A stretch of DNA of 21,101 bases, taken from the NCBI GenBank assembly GCA_045105075.1, contig JBGCDD010000168.1:1-21101 (forward strand), written 5' to 3'. Both the position numbers and the translations under genes were made by a program. Under the pieces are notes generated by a model. The model did no database searches, had not been told where the DNA came from, and saw only the letters and a list, made by a program, of their open reading frames with translations. Of this stretch, positions 4,574-13,468 are shown in pieces; position 1 is the first letter of the stretch, and each line of letters opens with the position of its first letter. This DNA is from JBGCDD01 sp045105075 (lineage in GTDB: Bacteria; Pseudomonadota; Alphaproteobacteria; Rhodobacterales; Rhodobacteraceae).

Positions 4574-5853
4574 CAGCGGCGGCGCGCCAACCAGTTGTTC
4601 AAACGCTCCACCAGATCTTCTGCGATATCACGGTCTTCGACCTCGTCCACCGCTTCGGCCAGAAATGCCAAGGTCAACAGATCCGTTGCCTCGCCTTCTG
4701 GAACACCGCGCGAGCGCAGATAGAACAGCCCTTCTTCGTCGATCGCACCAGAGGTGCTGCCATGCGAACAGGCCACATCATCGGCATAGATCTCAAGCTC
4801 GGGCTTGGCGAGAAACTGACTGTCGCCGTCCAGCAGCAATGACTGGCTGATTTGATAGCCATCGGTTTTTTGAGCGCCTTCCTTGACCAGAATTTTGCCC
4901 TGAAACACACCTACGGCACCGTTGCGCAGAACTTTTTTGAACACCTGACGGCTTTCGCAATTCACCGCATCATGGGTCACAAACACGGTGTCATCGTGCA
5001 AAAACTCGCCGTCGCCGACGCAGGCACCCGCCACATGCGCCACCGCGTCATCTCCGGTCAGCTCAATCACAGATTCATTGCGCGTCAACACGCCGTTAAC
5101 CGTGAGCGTGAAAGATTTGAACACCGATTCAGCGCCCAAACGGGTGAACATATGGGTCACCGCCACCCGTTCGTGATCCCGCCCTTGCGCGCGCACGTGA
5201 TGCAGCGTTCCACCATCAGCAATGTCGATTTCCATGCACTTGTTGAACCGCGCCGCCGCCGGGCCGTTTTCCAGCAAAGTGACTTCGGCGCCGCTGTCGA
5301 CCTTGACAATATGGTGCAAGATAACATCGGAGTCTTCACGCGCATGGGCATATATCAGGCTGATCGGTTTGCTCGGTTTGCCGGTCACATGCACAACCAA
5401 ACCATCGCTGGCAAAAGCCGTGTTCATGGCGGCAAACGGGCGATGAACCGGCGTTTGGCCGCGGTTTTCCAGCTGACCATACAACTCTTTTGCCCAGTGG
5501 ATATCCGTTTCAGCAATTTCAGCCAACCGCTCGATGCTGACGCCCTCTAGGCTCAGATCGTCAGAGGCATCCGGGTCAAAAACCCCATCGACAAACACCA
5601 CTTTCAACCGATCAAACCCGTCAAAAATCGGGCGTTCTTCGGTGTTTAAAACCGTCGCGTTCTGAACACCTGCATCCAGCAACCGATCAGGCCGGGTGAA
5701 TTTCCAATATTCATCGCGCCGATCCGGCAAACCCATGCCCTGCAACCGCGCCAGTGCGTCGCGGCGCGCCGGTTCCGCCCATCCGCCTTCCGGCAGGCTC
5801 AAACCTGCCAAACGCGCATCTGTCGCGTTTTGTTTGATGTCAGGCAACGCCAT
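4573..5853 (-). CDS. sufD: Fe-S cluster assembly protein SufD
   Basis: SufD pairs with SufB and the ATPase SufC in the SufBC2D scaffold, where clusters are built. The 426-aa product has the beta-helix core of the SufB/SufD family and the C-terminal motif ACSHGSTSGAIDEEGLFYLR, with His364 in the place of the E. coli SufD histidine (His360) that forms the cluster site with SufB. The N-terminus includes RRDEYWKFT, typical of SufD. I prefer ATG 5853, which overlaps the sufC stop as TGATG; GTG 5856, one codon earlier, is also possible (GTGA overlap). The next gene follows by a 1-nt overlap. Confidence 0.95.
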   Translation of the reverse strand: MALPDIKQNATDARLAGLSLPEGGWAEPARRDALARLQGMGLPDRRDEYWKFTRPDRLLDAGVQNATVLNTEERPIFDGFDRLKVVFVDGVFDPDASDDLSLEGVSIERLAEIAETDIHWAKELYGQLENRGQTPVHRPFAAMNTAFASDGLVVHVTGKPSKPISLIYAHAREDSDVILHHIVKVDSGAEVTLLENGPAAARFNKCMEIDIADGGTLHHVRAQGRDHERVAVTHMFTRLGAESVFKSFTLTVNGVLTRNESVIELTGDDAVAHVAGACVGDGEFLHDDTVFVTHDAVNCESRQVFKKVLRNGAVGVFQGKILVKEGAQKTDGYQISQSLLLDGDSQFLAKPELEIYADDVACSHGSTSGAIDEEGLFYLRSRGVPEGEATDLLTLAFLAEAVDEVEDRDIAEDLVERLNNWLARRR

Positions 5854-6608
5854 CACGCCACCTCGGCCAGAATATCGGCATAGCCGTTGTTTTCGACCTC
5901 AAGCGCCAACTCAGGCCCACCGCTCTTGATGATCCGACCGTCTGCCATAATGTGCACAACATCAGGTTTAATGTGGTCCAGAAGCCGTTGATAATGCGTG
6001 ATAACCAAAAAACCACGCCCTTCGCTGCGCAGCGCGTTCACGCCGTCTGCCACCAACTTCATCGCGTCCACATCAAGACCCGAGTCGGTTTCATCAAGGA
6101 TGCACATTTTTGGCTCGAGCATAGCCATTTGCAGGATTTCATTGCGCTTCTTTTCGCCCCCCGAAAAGCCAACGTTGACCGGCCGTTTCAGCATTTCGGC
6201 ATCGATTTTCAGCTCTTTGGCCCGCGCCCGCACCAGTTTAAGAAAGTCTGCGGCGCTCATCTCGTCTTCGCCGCGCGCCTTGCGCTGCGCATTCACAGCA
6301 GTGCGCAAAAACGTCATGTTGCCAACACCGGGAATTTCCACAGGGTATTGAAATGCCAAAAACAATCCGGCGGCGGCACGGTCTTCGGGTTCCATATCCA
6401 GCAGGTCGTGCTCGTCCAATGTGGCGGTGCCATCGGTCACCTCATAGCCGTCGCGCCCTGACAACACATAAGACAGCGTCGATTTCCCCGACCCGTTTGG
6501 CCCCATGATCGCATGCACTTTGCCCGGCTCGACCTTGAGATCGACACCTTTCAAAATCTGCTTATCTTCTTCTTCAAGTTTGACGTGCAGGTTCTTGATT
6601 TCCAGCAT
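5853..6608 (-). CDS. sufC: Fe-S cluster assembly ATPase SufC
   Basis: This is the ABC-type ATPase of the SufBC2D complex; its ATP cycle reshapes SufB-SufD during cluster assembly. The 251-aa product has Walker A GPNGSGKS (36-43), the family signature FSGGEKKR (148-155), Walker B with MCILDETDSGLD (168-179) and an H-loop His205. Length and motifs are standard. Unlike in E. coli, it does not follow sufB directly: five genes stand between them here. Its stop overlaps the start of sufD. The start has a 33-bp gap upstream and only a weak ribosome site (AAGGACC at about -10). Confidence 0.96.
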   Translation of the reverse strand: MLEIKNLHVKLEEEDKQILKGVDLKVEPGKVHAIMGPNGSGKSTLSYVLSGRDGYEVTDGTATLDEHDLLDMEPEDRAAAGLFLAFQYPVEIPGVGNMTFLRTAVNAQRKARGEDEMSAADFLKLVRARAKELKIDAEMLKRPVNVGFSGGEKKRNEILQMAMLEPKMCILDETDSGLDVDAMKLVADGVNALRSEGRGFLVITHYQRLLDHIKPDVVHIMADGRIIKSGGPELALEVENNGYADILAEVA

Positions 6609-6641
6609 TTTTCCGTGGTCCTTTATGATGTCGGAGCCGCG

Positions 6642-7247
6642 CTAAGGGCGCAGCATGAAGCGAATAATCTTGAGCAATTTGTCGGCCGGAATGGCCTGCG
6701 GTGTTACCTGAAATTCGGCCATGCGACCGATCAGTTTCGGGGTGCCGATAAAGTCTTCCACCTGATGATTGCGACTGCGTCCCGCATAATCATCAAACAG
6801 CAACCTCACCGGGCGCGTGACGCTGAAAGCGGTGGCCAAAGCACACCCCATGCGAAAGCGACCGTCGACCAACACAACGTCAGGGTGGCGGAACGCATCG
6901 CGCTGCCACACGGCAAGCGGATAGCGCGCAAAACGTCGCCACGCGGCGTCAGTTTCAGGCTGTCCCCATTCTTTTGTGGCACCAATATCGGCCCAAACCA
7001 TATCAACTCGGGTGTTTTGCGCGGGCGGATTGGCACGAAACCAACGTTCCATCATGCGCAACCACCCCCGGTCGCTTTCGACCGAAGTGACGTCCTTGCC
7101 CGGCAATTCTGCGGCGATTACGGTTGAGCCACCCGAGCCATATTCCAAAATCGTGTCGGCGCTGTCATAGGCCGCGCGCAAATGCACCGCTTCCGCCGTC
7201 GGCAACGTCAACTCAGGGCGTTTGAGCGTTTTTTGGTCCAGAGCCAT
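6642..7247 (-). CDS. Methyltransferase-fold protein of unknown substrate
   Basis: The 201-aa product has a class I SAM-methyltransferase opening. Motif I is ILEYGSGGST (33-42), followed by VTSVESD (53-59), whose acidic residue would bind the ribose hydroxyls of SAM. A later segment, DVVLVDGRFR, marks the strand-4 acidic motif. No substrate domain is recognisable, so it could modify a small molecule, a protein or a glycan. ATG 7247 is chosen because family-like sequence begins just after it; a TTG four codons upstream (7259) is less likely. It lies 24 bp behind the 166-aa membrane-protein gene and 33 bp ahead of sufC, so it belongs to the suf transcript by position. A role in Fe-S biogenesis is not established. 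Confidence 0.75.
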   Translation of the reverse strand: MALDQKTLKRPELTLPTAEAVHLRAAYDSADTILEYGSGGSTVIAAELPGKDVTSVESDRGWLRMMERWFRANPPAQNTRVDMVWADIGATKEWGQPETDAAWRRFARYPLAVWQRDAFRHPDVVLVDGRFRMGCALATAFSVTRPVRLLFDDYAGRSRNHQVEDFIGTPKLIGRMAEFQVTPQAIPADKLLKIIRFMLRP

Positions 7248-7271
7248 GTCAGCCCCCAACCGGTGTCAGCG

Positions 7272-7772
7272 TCAGCTGGCCAGGATTGGTGCACGCAGCC
7301 CGGCGCGGATCAGCATATTGTCGATATGTTCCGGCGAATAAAGGTCCATCCAGAGATCGGTTGCAAACCACGCCAGATAGGGCTCGCCAAAATACATCGC
7401 GGGCATCGCCAGAGCGAAACCAATCACATGAGGTTTGTCGCGTAACCCTAAGCCAATCATCAAAACAAACAGCATCAACGCCATCACGGGAAGCGGGCCA
7501 ATCTTGCTGAACACGTCCGCAAAATATCCGCCGCCAAACCTGTATTGAAAGGCCAGCACATTGCAAAACAGCACGATCGCAACGCCCAGTGCTGCGGTCA
7601 TCACAGCACCCATCGGGATCTTGCGCCGTTCGCCCGTCAAAGCGCGCGGGGCTTTGAGCGCCTTGGTCGGTTTCGACGTTGGAACTGGTTCTTCGGGTGC
7701 CCCGTGAGACGCCTGAATCCGCTGCAATCGGTCCTGAAAACTCTGCGTCGTACCTGAAGTCTGGGTGCTCAT
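7272..7772 (-). CDS. Membrane protein of unknown function (166 aa)
   Basis: I do not recognise a family. The first 50 residues are polar and basic, with a Ser/Thr/Gln-rich start, and probably lie in the cytoplasm. They are followed by about three hydrophobic segments (roughly 54-75, 92-111 and 115-135) and a polar tail. It is the first gene after a 141-bp gap in the suf cluster, so it may begin a second transcription unit that runs on through sufC, sufD and sufS. It contains no cysteine cluster that would suggest metal binding. Confidence 0.7.
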   Translation of the reverse strand: MSTQTSGTTQSFQDRLQRIQASHGAPEEPVPTSKPTKALKAPRALTGERRKIPMGAVMTAALGVAIVLFCNVLAFQYRFGGGYFADVFSKIGPLPVMALMLFVLMIGLGLRDKPHVIGFALAMPAMYFGEPYLAWFATDLWMDLYSPEHIDNMLIRAGLRAPILAS

Positions 7773-7822
7773 GCGTCACGGCCCTGTGATGATCAACGCA
7801 ACCATCATACCCAGGTTTTGGG

Positions 7823-7843
7823 CGTGAATTTGACGAATTCACG
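7823..7843. promoter_or_regulatory. Palindrome in the 141-bp gap of the suf cluster
   Basis: CGTGAATT (7823-7830) and AATTCACG (7836-7843) are exact inverted repeats around 5 bases. No T-run follows on the minus strand, so it is not an ordinary terminator. It may be an operator. TATGAT, a fair -10 box, follows some 15-20 bp downstream on the minus strand (about 7813-7808), but I see no matching -35. The gap at 7773-7913 is the longest one inside the operon downstream of iscR. Confidence 0.35.
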
Positions 7844-7913
7844 GCATCACAACGCCACCTCTGCGCCATAAATTTCTTAGCTTTGCCCTTTAAGACATTG
7901 ATCTGAAACAGTT

Positions 7914-8849
7914 TCACTTGCGCATCCAACGCGGAAGACTATCAACATAGCGCGCCGGCACCTGACCATCGATATGGCTGCGGCGAACCAGTTCATCCAG
8001 CGCATGCACCACCAGATCATGGCTGAAGAACACGCCGCTCGCTGCATAAGCCAGCGCACTGACCTGTTCCACGCTCCAGTCGCCCATGGTTTCAGGGTTG
8101 CGAATATAGATCGCGTCACCGTCCAGCATCTGACTGCGCACGGCTTTGCGATCCAACCTGTCAGCCTGCGAGTTGGTCACGGCCAGAGTCTTGGTGAATT
8201 CGAACTTGTGAAATGTGAAACCCTGGGCGTGCAACTCCTGATCCACGGCGCCCCAGAGCGGCTCTCCCTCGTAAATCCGGTAGAACCGCACTTCGGGAAT
8301 GACGCAAACAGCTTGATCCATCTTTTCGCGCCCATGGCAGAACACGTCCAACTCACCGCCCTGAATGTCGATCTTGATCACATCTGGCTTGGGCAGCGCA
8401 TTTTCGGACAAGCTGTCCAAGGAAACAAGATCAATATCAATAGCTTGCGCGTCAGGCTTAAACCACCCGGGCTTGCTGTAAAACTGAACCGATTTCTGGC
8501 GAACCGGAAAGGTCGACGAAAGCCCGCTTTGCGGATGGGGGTAAAATTTGCCGGGTCCCGGTCGCCCGACAGCGGCCTTCATATAGTGTGTCCCCGGCTT
8601 GGGCGATGTCATCAACTCGCCGTAAGCCCGCTCGTCCGGCTCAAAACCCCAGACCTCACAGCTGCCTAAAGCCAGCAGATCCTCGTAGCTGGGCACATTG
8701 ATCGGATTAGCCCCAATATCGACGATGCGCAGGGCATGCTTTGGTTTAAGAGCAGCATCCAACACATTGATACGGCGCTTTAAAACCGCCCTGCTGCGCG
8801 GTTGCTCAGCAGCGTCCAAACCAGCATTTTGCACAGTCGAGGTTTCCAT
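7914..8849 (-). CDS. FkbM-family methyltransferase
   Basis: The 311-aa protein carries the FkbM-type SAM-binding start RIVDIGANP (41-49), an acidic pair FEPD (69-72), and the family segment LVSLDSL...KPDVIKIDIQGGELDVF (141-170). FkbM enzymes usually O-methylate sugars or other hydroxyl groups of polyketides and glycans; no substrate can be read from this sequence. It starts with a TAATG overlap with the ybjQ-like gene, so it is tied translationally to the chain sufB - 67-aa protein - ybjQ-like - this gene. After it comes a 141-bp gap. Its presence inside a suf operon is unusual and unexplained. Confidence 0.85.
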   Translation of the reverse strand: METSTVQNAGLDAAEQPRSRAVLKRRINVLDAALKPKHALRIVDIGANPINVPSYEDLLALGSCEVWGFEPDERAYGELMTSPKPGTHYMKAAVGRPGPGKFYPHPQSGLSSTFPVRQKSVQFYSKPGWFKPDAQAIDIDLVSLDSLSENALPKPDVIKIDIQGGELDVFCHGREKMDQAVCVIPEVRFYRIYEGEPLWGAVDQELHAQGFTFHKFEFTKTLAVTNSQADRLDRKAVRSQMLDGDAIYIRNPETMGDWSVEQVSALAYAASGVFFSHDLVVHALDELVRRSHIDGQVPARYVDSLPRWMRK

Positions 8850-9163
8850 TACTCAAGCACCACCGCAGTGCCGCTTGCCGACACCATAAGCATCGATTGA
8901 CCAACCACCTCGTAGTCAAGATCGACACCGATCACAGCATTGGCGCCTTTTTCGCGCGCCCGATCCTCCAACTCACGCAACGCCGTATCGCGGGCATCCT
9001 GCAACTTGGATTCATACGCACCCGACCGGCCCCCAACGATGTCGGTGATGCTGGCAAACACATCGCGCACCACATTGGCACCCATGATCGCTTCGCCCAC
9101 GACGATGCCGCAATAGCCTTTGACTTTGTGCCCTTCAACGGACGGGGTGGTTGTTATGATCAT
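8849..9163 (-). CDS. YbjQ/UPF0145-family protein
   Basis: The 104-aa product has the length and pattern of the YbjQ (UPF0145, 'heavy-metal-binding domain') family: an early TTTPSVEG..V..Y.GIVVGEAI, a middle segment with DIVGGRSGAYE, and AREKGANAVIGVDLDYE near residues 69-85. Members form small pentameric beta proteins; a heavy-metal role was proposed but is poorly proven. I chose ATG 9163 because MIITTTPSVEG is the usual family start; the open frame extends 32 codons further into the gene before it. It overlaps the 67-aa gene by 4 nt (ATGA) and the FkbM gene by 1 nt (TAATG). A link to metal or cluster handling fits the operon but is inferred. Confidence 0.88.
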   Translation of the reverse strand: MIITTTPSVEGHKVKGYCGIVVGEAIMGANVVRDVFASITDIVGGRSGAYESKLQDARDTALRELEDRAREKGANAVIGVDLDYEVVGQSMLMVSASGTAVVLE

Positions 9164-9359
9164 CGCCCTAGTCCCATCAACAATTTTGCCAAAACAACCG
9201 CAACAAATCCACAAAATCCGCCCGCGCAGATCACCACCAGCATCGAATTCGCCGCCCAAAAAGGCGACGTCAAGAGCATCAAAACAAAAGTTCCCAACGC
9301 CACCAGAGCCATGAACTTGGGCTCGTTACTTGGGGGCGTTTGCAACTTTTGCCAAAGGC

Positions 9360-9363
<4 letters not shown>
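9160..9363 (-). CDS. Small membrane protein (67 aa) translationally coupled to sufB
   Basis: ATG 9363 overlaps the sufB stop by 4 nt, and the TGA overlaps the start of the next gene by 4 nt. The product has a short polar N-terminus (MSLWQKLQTPPSNEPKF) and two hydrophobic segments (about 17-37 and 40-62) ending in a basic residue. No family is recognised. The overlaps at both ends argue that it is a real gene. Its position straight after sufB suggests a membrane partner or an operon-specific accessory, but the sequence does not show which. Confidence 0.75.
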
Positions 9364-10883
<1,520 letters not shown>

Positions 10884-10898
10884 GTCGCTCTCCTGAAT

Positions 10899-12077
10899 TT
10901 ACGCAGCCCGCGCGCGGTGTTTCATTTCTTTGTCCAGCCAAGTTTCGGCAAACGCCTCGACCTCGTCCAATGTCGTCTCGTGTCCAAGCGACACGCGCAC
11001 CGCGCTGCTGGCCACATCGTCGTCAAACCCCATCGCGCGCAACACAGTGCTGGCGCGCACCTTACCGCTGGAACAGGCCGAACCGGCGCTGATCGCAAAG
11101 CCCGAAAGGTCCATCTGCATCACTTGAGTCTCGCCCTTCCAGCCCGGAGTCGCAAAGCACGACGTGTTGGGCAAGCGTTGTCCCGATTTCCCGACAAAAA
11201 TAGTCTTGTTCGCGCCAGCCTCAAGAGCCTTTTCTAGAATATTTCTAAGTTCCGCAACCCGATCCCAGATCCCATTTGCCAAATCACGCTGTGCTGCCGC
11301 AGCGGCAGCGCCAAATCCTGCGATGCCAATGACGTTTTCCGTGCCCGAGCGGCGCCCCATCTCTTGCCCGCCCCCGCGCAGAATCGCCACCGTGTCCTCA
11401 GCGGTAAAATTGATCAAAGCGCCTACACCTTTGGGCCCGCCCAATTTATGCGCCGACAAAATCATGTAGGCAGGACGCGCGCCTTCGGGATAAACCACCG
11501 GCACTTTGCCCGCCAACTGGGTAATGTCGCACACCACCGCATAGGGCAGCGTTCCGGCTCGCGATGAAGTCGCCGCGCCGCTTGGCACCACACCTGCGCC
11601 TTGCAGCACACCCGTTTCACTATTGGCTGCCGACATCGCCACCAGCGCAACATCGCCGTGACCCACTGCCCAAGTTGCCCCCCCCAATTGCGTGACCCAT
11701 CCCAGAAACGCTGAGGCACCTGCTGGGTCAGTCTTGCCATCCGACGCAACCAAAGACTTCAACTCCGTCTCGCTCCACGCCAAAAAACAATCATGTTCCG
11801 TCGGCAATGCTGCGAACACCGCGCCATGGCGGCCTTTTTGCGCCACCGCCAACGCCGCCGCCTCGCTCGCTGATCCAGTGAAAACAACCTGGGTCGGCAA
11901 ACACCCAACCAACTCTGCCACCTGCGCCCGCGCCCGCTCAACAAGCGCCTTGGCCGCACGCCCTTCGCCATGGACCGAAGACGGGTTGCCCACCACATCC
12001 ATCGCCGTTTGCATCGCCATGCGCGCCTCAGGGCGCAAAGGCGTCGTCGCGTTATGATCCAAATAGACCCGGTTCAC
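10899..12077 (-). CDS. IscS/NifS-type cysteine desulfurase, divergent
   Basis: This is a class V aminotransferase-fold PLP enzyme of 392 aa, placed directly after iscR as in the isc-suf operon of Rhodobacter sphaeroides. It has YLDHNATTPLRPEA at the start, His95 in TEHD, Asp184 and Gln187 in CDITQLAGK, the PLP Lys211 in SAHKLGGPKG, GGGQEMGRRSGTEN (235-248) and the catalytic Cys335 in SAGSACSSGK. Some usually firm positions differ: the phosphate-binding loop reads TGSASEAAALA instead of SGATE.NN.A, and NSETGVLQ stands for NNE.G..Q. So it is probably active but divergent. The start is GTG 12077, with AAGGGATG upstream. It duplicates the activity of SufS in the same cluster; the division of labour is unknown. 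Confidence 0.88.
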   Translation of the reverse strand: MNRVYLDHNATTPLRPEARMAMQTAMDVVGNPSSVHGEGRAAKALVERARAQVAELVGCLPTQVVFTGSASEAAALAVAQKGRHGAVFAALPTEHDCFLAWSETELKSLVASDGKTDPAGASAFLGWVTQLGGATWAVGHGDVALVAMSAANSETGVLQGAGVVPSGAATSSRAGTLPYAVVCDITQLAGKVPVVYPEGARPAYMILSAHKLGGPKGVGALINFTAEDTVAILRGGGQEMGRRSGTENVIGIAGFGAAAAAAQRDLANGIWDRVAELRNILEKALEAGANKTIFVGKSGQRLPNTSCFATPGWKGETQVMQMDLSGFAISAGSACSSGKVRASTVLRAMGFDDDVASSAVRVSLGHETTLDEVEAFAETWLDKEMKHRARAA

Positions 12078-12087
12078 GCCGACATCC

Positions 12088-12155
12088 CTTCATCTTTCAA
12101 ACTAAACTCCGGGGGAGTCCGCCTTAGGCGGACGGGGGCTGGCCCCCACCCCACG
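12088..12155 (-). repeat. Extragenic double-hairpin repeat between iscR and the desulfurase gene
   Basis: Two hairpins stand side by side: GTCCGCC-TTA-GGCGGAC (12117-12133) and GGGGG-CTGG-CCCCC (12134-12147). On the minus strand they are followed by CCCCCGGAGTTTAG and a GATGAAG. From memory, G/C hairpins followed by CCCCCGGAGTATTT and a nearby GATGAAG are an abundant extragenic motif in Rhodobacteraceae genomes. No T-run follows, so it is not a clean terminator. It could attenuate transcription or shield the iscR message, giving uneven expression of the regulator and the enzymes. Confidence 0.6.
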
Positions 12156-12156
12156 C

Positions 12157-12618
12157 TCATGCCTCGTCCACCACATCAAACAGATTGGGCACCGCCGGAC
12201 AGGGCGCCAATTCATTCGTGATCACGTCTGACAACCGGGTTTGATGCAAAAACACATAAACATTGGCGCTCAATCCTTCCCAAAGACGGTTGGTCAGCGA
12301 TTGGGCCCGACTGCCCGAAGATCCCCCCGATGCGCCCGCCCCTTTGTGCATAGCATCCACAGTCTCATCCACAGCGCTCAGCACATCCACCACCCTAATC
12401 TCCGATGCGGCACGGGCCAGACGATACCCGCCACCCGGCCCCCGCACCGACATCACCAATTCAGCTCGACGCAATTTGACAAACAGTTGCTCCAGATACG
12501 GCAGTGAGATATTTTGACGTTGCGAAATCTCACCCAGCGTCACCAGCGTGTCGTCAGATTGCAGCGCAATATCCGCCAGCGCCACCATCGCATAGCGCCC
12601 CTTTGTGGACAGCTTCAT
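12157..12618 (-). CDS. iscR: Rrf2-family regulator IscR, Rhodobacter type
   Basis: This transcription factor controls Fe-S biogenesis genes according to Fe-S or iron status. The 153-aa product begins MKLSTKGRYAMVALADIAL and has the winged-helix segment PYLEQLFVKLR...VRGPGGGYRLAR, typical of IscR. E. coli IscR binds a [2Fe-2S] cluster through Cys92, Cys98, Cys104 and His107. Here the region 88-112 contains no cysteine and Asn110 stands for the histidine; the only cysteine is Cys140. R. sphaeroides IscR also lacks the three cysteines and was reported to bind a cluster differently and to act as a repressor. ATG 12618 is chosen for the family start; GTG 12633 would add five residues. It heads the suf cluster. 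Confidence 0.92.
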   Translation of the reverse strand: MKLSTKGRYAMVALADIALQSDDTLVTLGEISQRQNISLPYLEQLFVKLRRAELVMSVRGPGGGYRLARAASEIRVVDVLSAVDETVDAMHKGAGASGGSSGSRAQSLTNRLWEGLSANVYVFLHQTRLSDVITNELAPCPAVPNLFDVVDEA

Positions 12619-12640
12619 ATCAAGATCCCCCACTGTCGCG

Positions 12641-12662
12641 GTTTTGCGTCAAAACATTGACG
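12641..12662. promoter_or_regulatory. Overlapping palindromes just upstream of iscR
   Basis: GTTTTG-CGT-CAAAAC (12641-12655) and CGTCAA-AACA-TTGACG (12647-12662) are two exact inverted repeats that overlap by nine bases. They lie 23-44 bp before the iscR ATG, in the position of a 5' leader or an operator. They could fold as alternative hairpins in the mRNA or bind a dimeric regulator. No known consensus is claimed. Confidence 0.4.
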
Positions 12663-12718
12663 TTTCCGGCGGCGTTGCGTATGTGCCCCTGACGCGCGGC
12701 ACGTTTGCGCACCAACAT

Positions 12719-12733
12719 TTAGAACCGTTCTAA
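12719..12733. promoter_or_regulatory. Perfect 15-bp palindrome, candidate iron/IscR operator
   Basis: TTAGAACCGTTCTAA is an exact 7+1+7 inverted repeat in the 195-bp divergent region between iscR and the hydrolase gene. It lies about 100 bp from the iscR start and about 80 bp from the hydrolase start. IscR autoregulation and iron-responsive control of isc-suf operons are established in Rhodobacterales. That this palindrome is the operator is inferred from symmetry and place only. Confidence 0.5.
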
Positions 12734-12813
12734 GGTAACCGAGCGATTTCGTCAAGAATATCGCACGGGTCCCGCCGAAAAGATCGGAACAAAGACACGG
12801 GATCCATACCTAT

Positions 12814-13467
12814 ATGCCCGAGGTCATCTTTCCCGGACCCGAAGGCCGCCTTGAAGGCCACTATCATCCGCAAAAAGAAAAAGACGCACCGATCGCGATT
12901 GTTCTGCATCCGCACCCGCAATTTGGCGGCACGATGAACAACAAAGTGGTCTACAACCTGCACTACGCCTTCTATCAGATGGGTTTTACCGTTCTGCGGT
13001 TCAATTTCCGCGGCGTGGGCCGCAGCCAGGGTGAATACGATCAGGGCATCGGCTGGCTCAGAGGTGCCGCCAGCGCACTGGATTACTTGCAGTCGATGAA
13101 CAACAACTCCAAGCATTGCTGGGTTGCAGGCTTTTCGTTCGGCGCCTGGATCGGCATGCAGTTGTTGATGCGCCGCCCGGAAATCACCGGTTTCATCAGC
13201 GTTTCGCCCCCGGCCAACATGTATGATTTTTCGTTCCTGGCCCCCTGCCCGTCGTCGGGACTGATCATCAATGGCTCGTCCGACCGGGTTGCGCCGCCCG
13301 CCGATACCGTTTCGCTGGTCAACAAACTGCACGAACAAAAAGGCATCACGATCACCCATCAGGAAGTGGAAAGCGCCGACCATTTCTTTCAGGACCAGCA
13401 CATGGACACCATGATCGACAGCGTCAGTGACTACGTCAAACGCCGCTTGACCGAAACGAGCCGCTAG
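12814..13467 (+). CDS. Alpha/beta hydrolase of the dienelactone-hydrolase type
   Basis: The 217-aa soluble protein has an early LHPHPQFGGTMNN and LRFNFRGVGRSQG (61-73), both typical of this hydrolase group. The nucleophile elbow is GFSFG with Ser108, Asp157 lies in NGSSDRVAP and His190 in ADHFF, so the full catalytic triad is present. Family members hydrolyse esters or act as thioesterases; the substrate cannot be read here. It starts at ATG 12814 with no strong ribosome site, and is divergent from iscR across 195 bp. It leads a three-gene set with the 75-aa and HD-domain proteins. No signal peptide is visible. Confidence 0.88.
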   Translation: MPEVIFPGPEGRLEGHYHPQKEKDAPIAIVLHPHPQFGGTMNNKVVYNLHYAFYQMGFTVLRFNFRGVGRSQGEYDQGIGWLRGAASALDYLQSMNNNSKHCWVAGFSFGAWIGMQLLMRRPEITGFISVSPPANMYDFSFLAPCPSSGLIINGSSDRVAPPADTVSLVNKLHEQKGITITHQEVESADHFFQDQHMDTMIDSVSDYVKRRLTETSR

Positions 13468-13468
13468 C

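Noticed and set aside
5785..5800. CCGGCAGG in sufD (and again near 15023 in a DUF2059-like gene) as further copies of the palindromic unit
   Set aside because: Neither has the CGAGAGGGG partner or the ATTGC/GCAAT core, and both lie in intact coding sequence.
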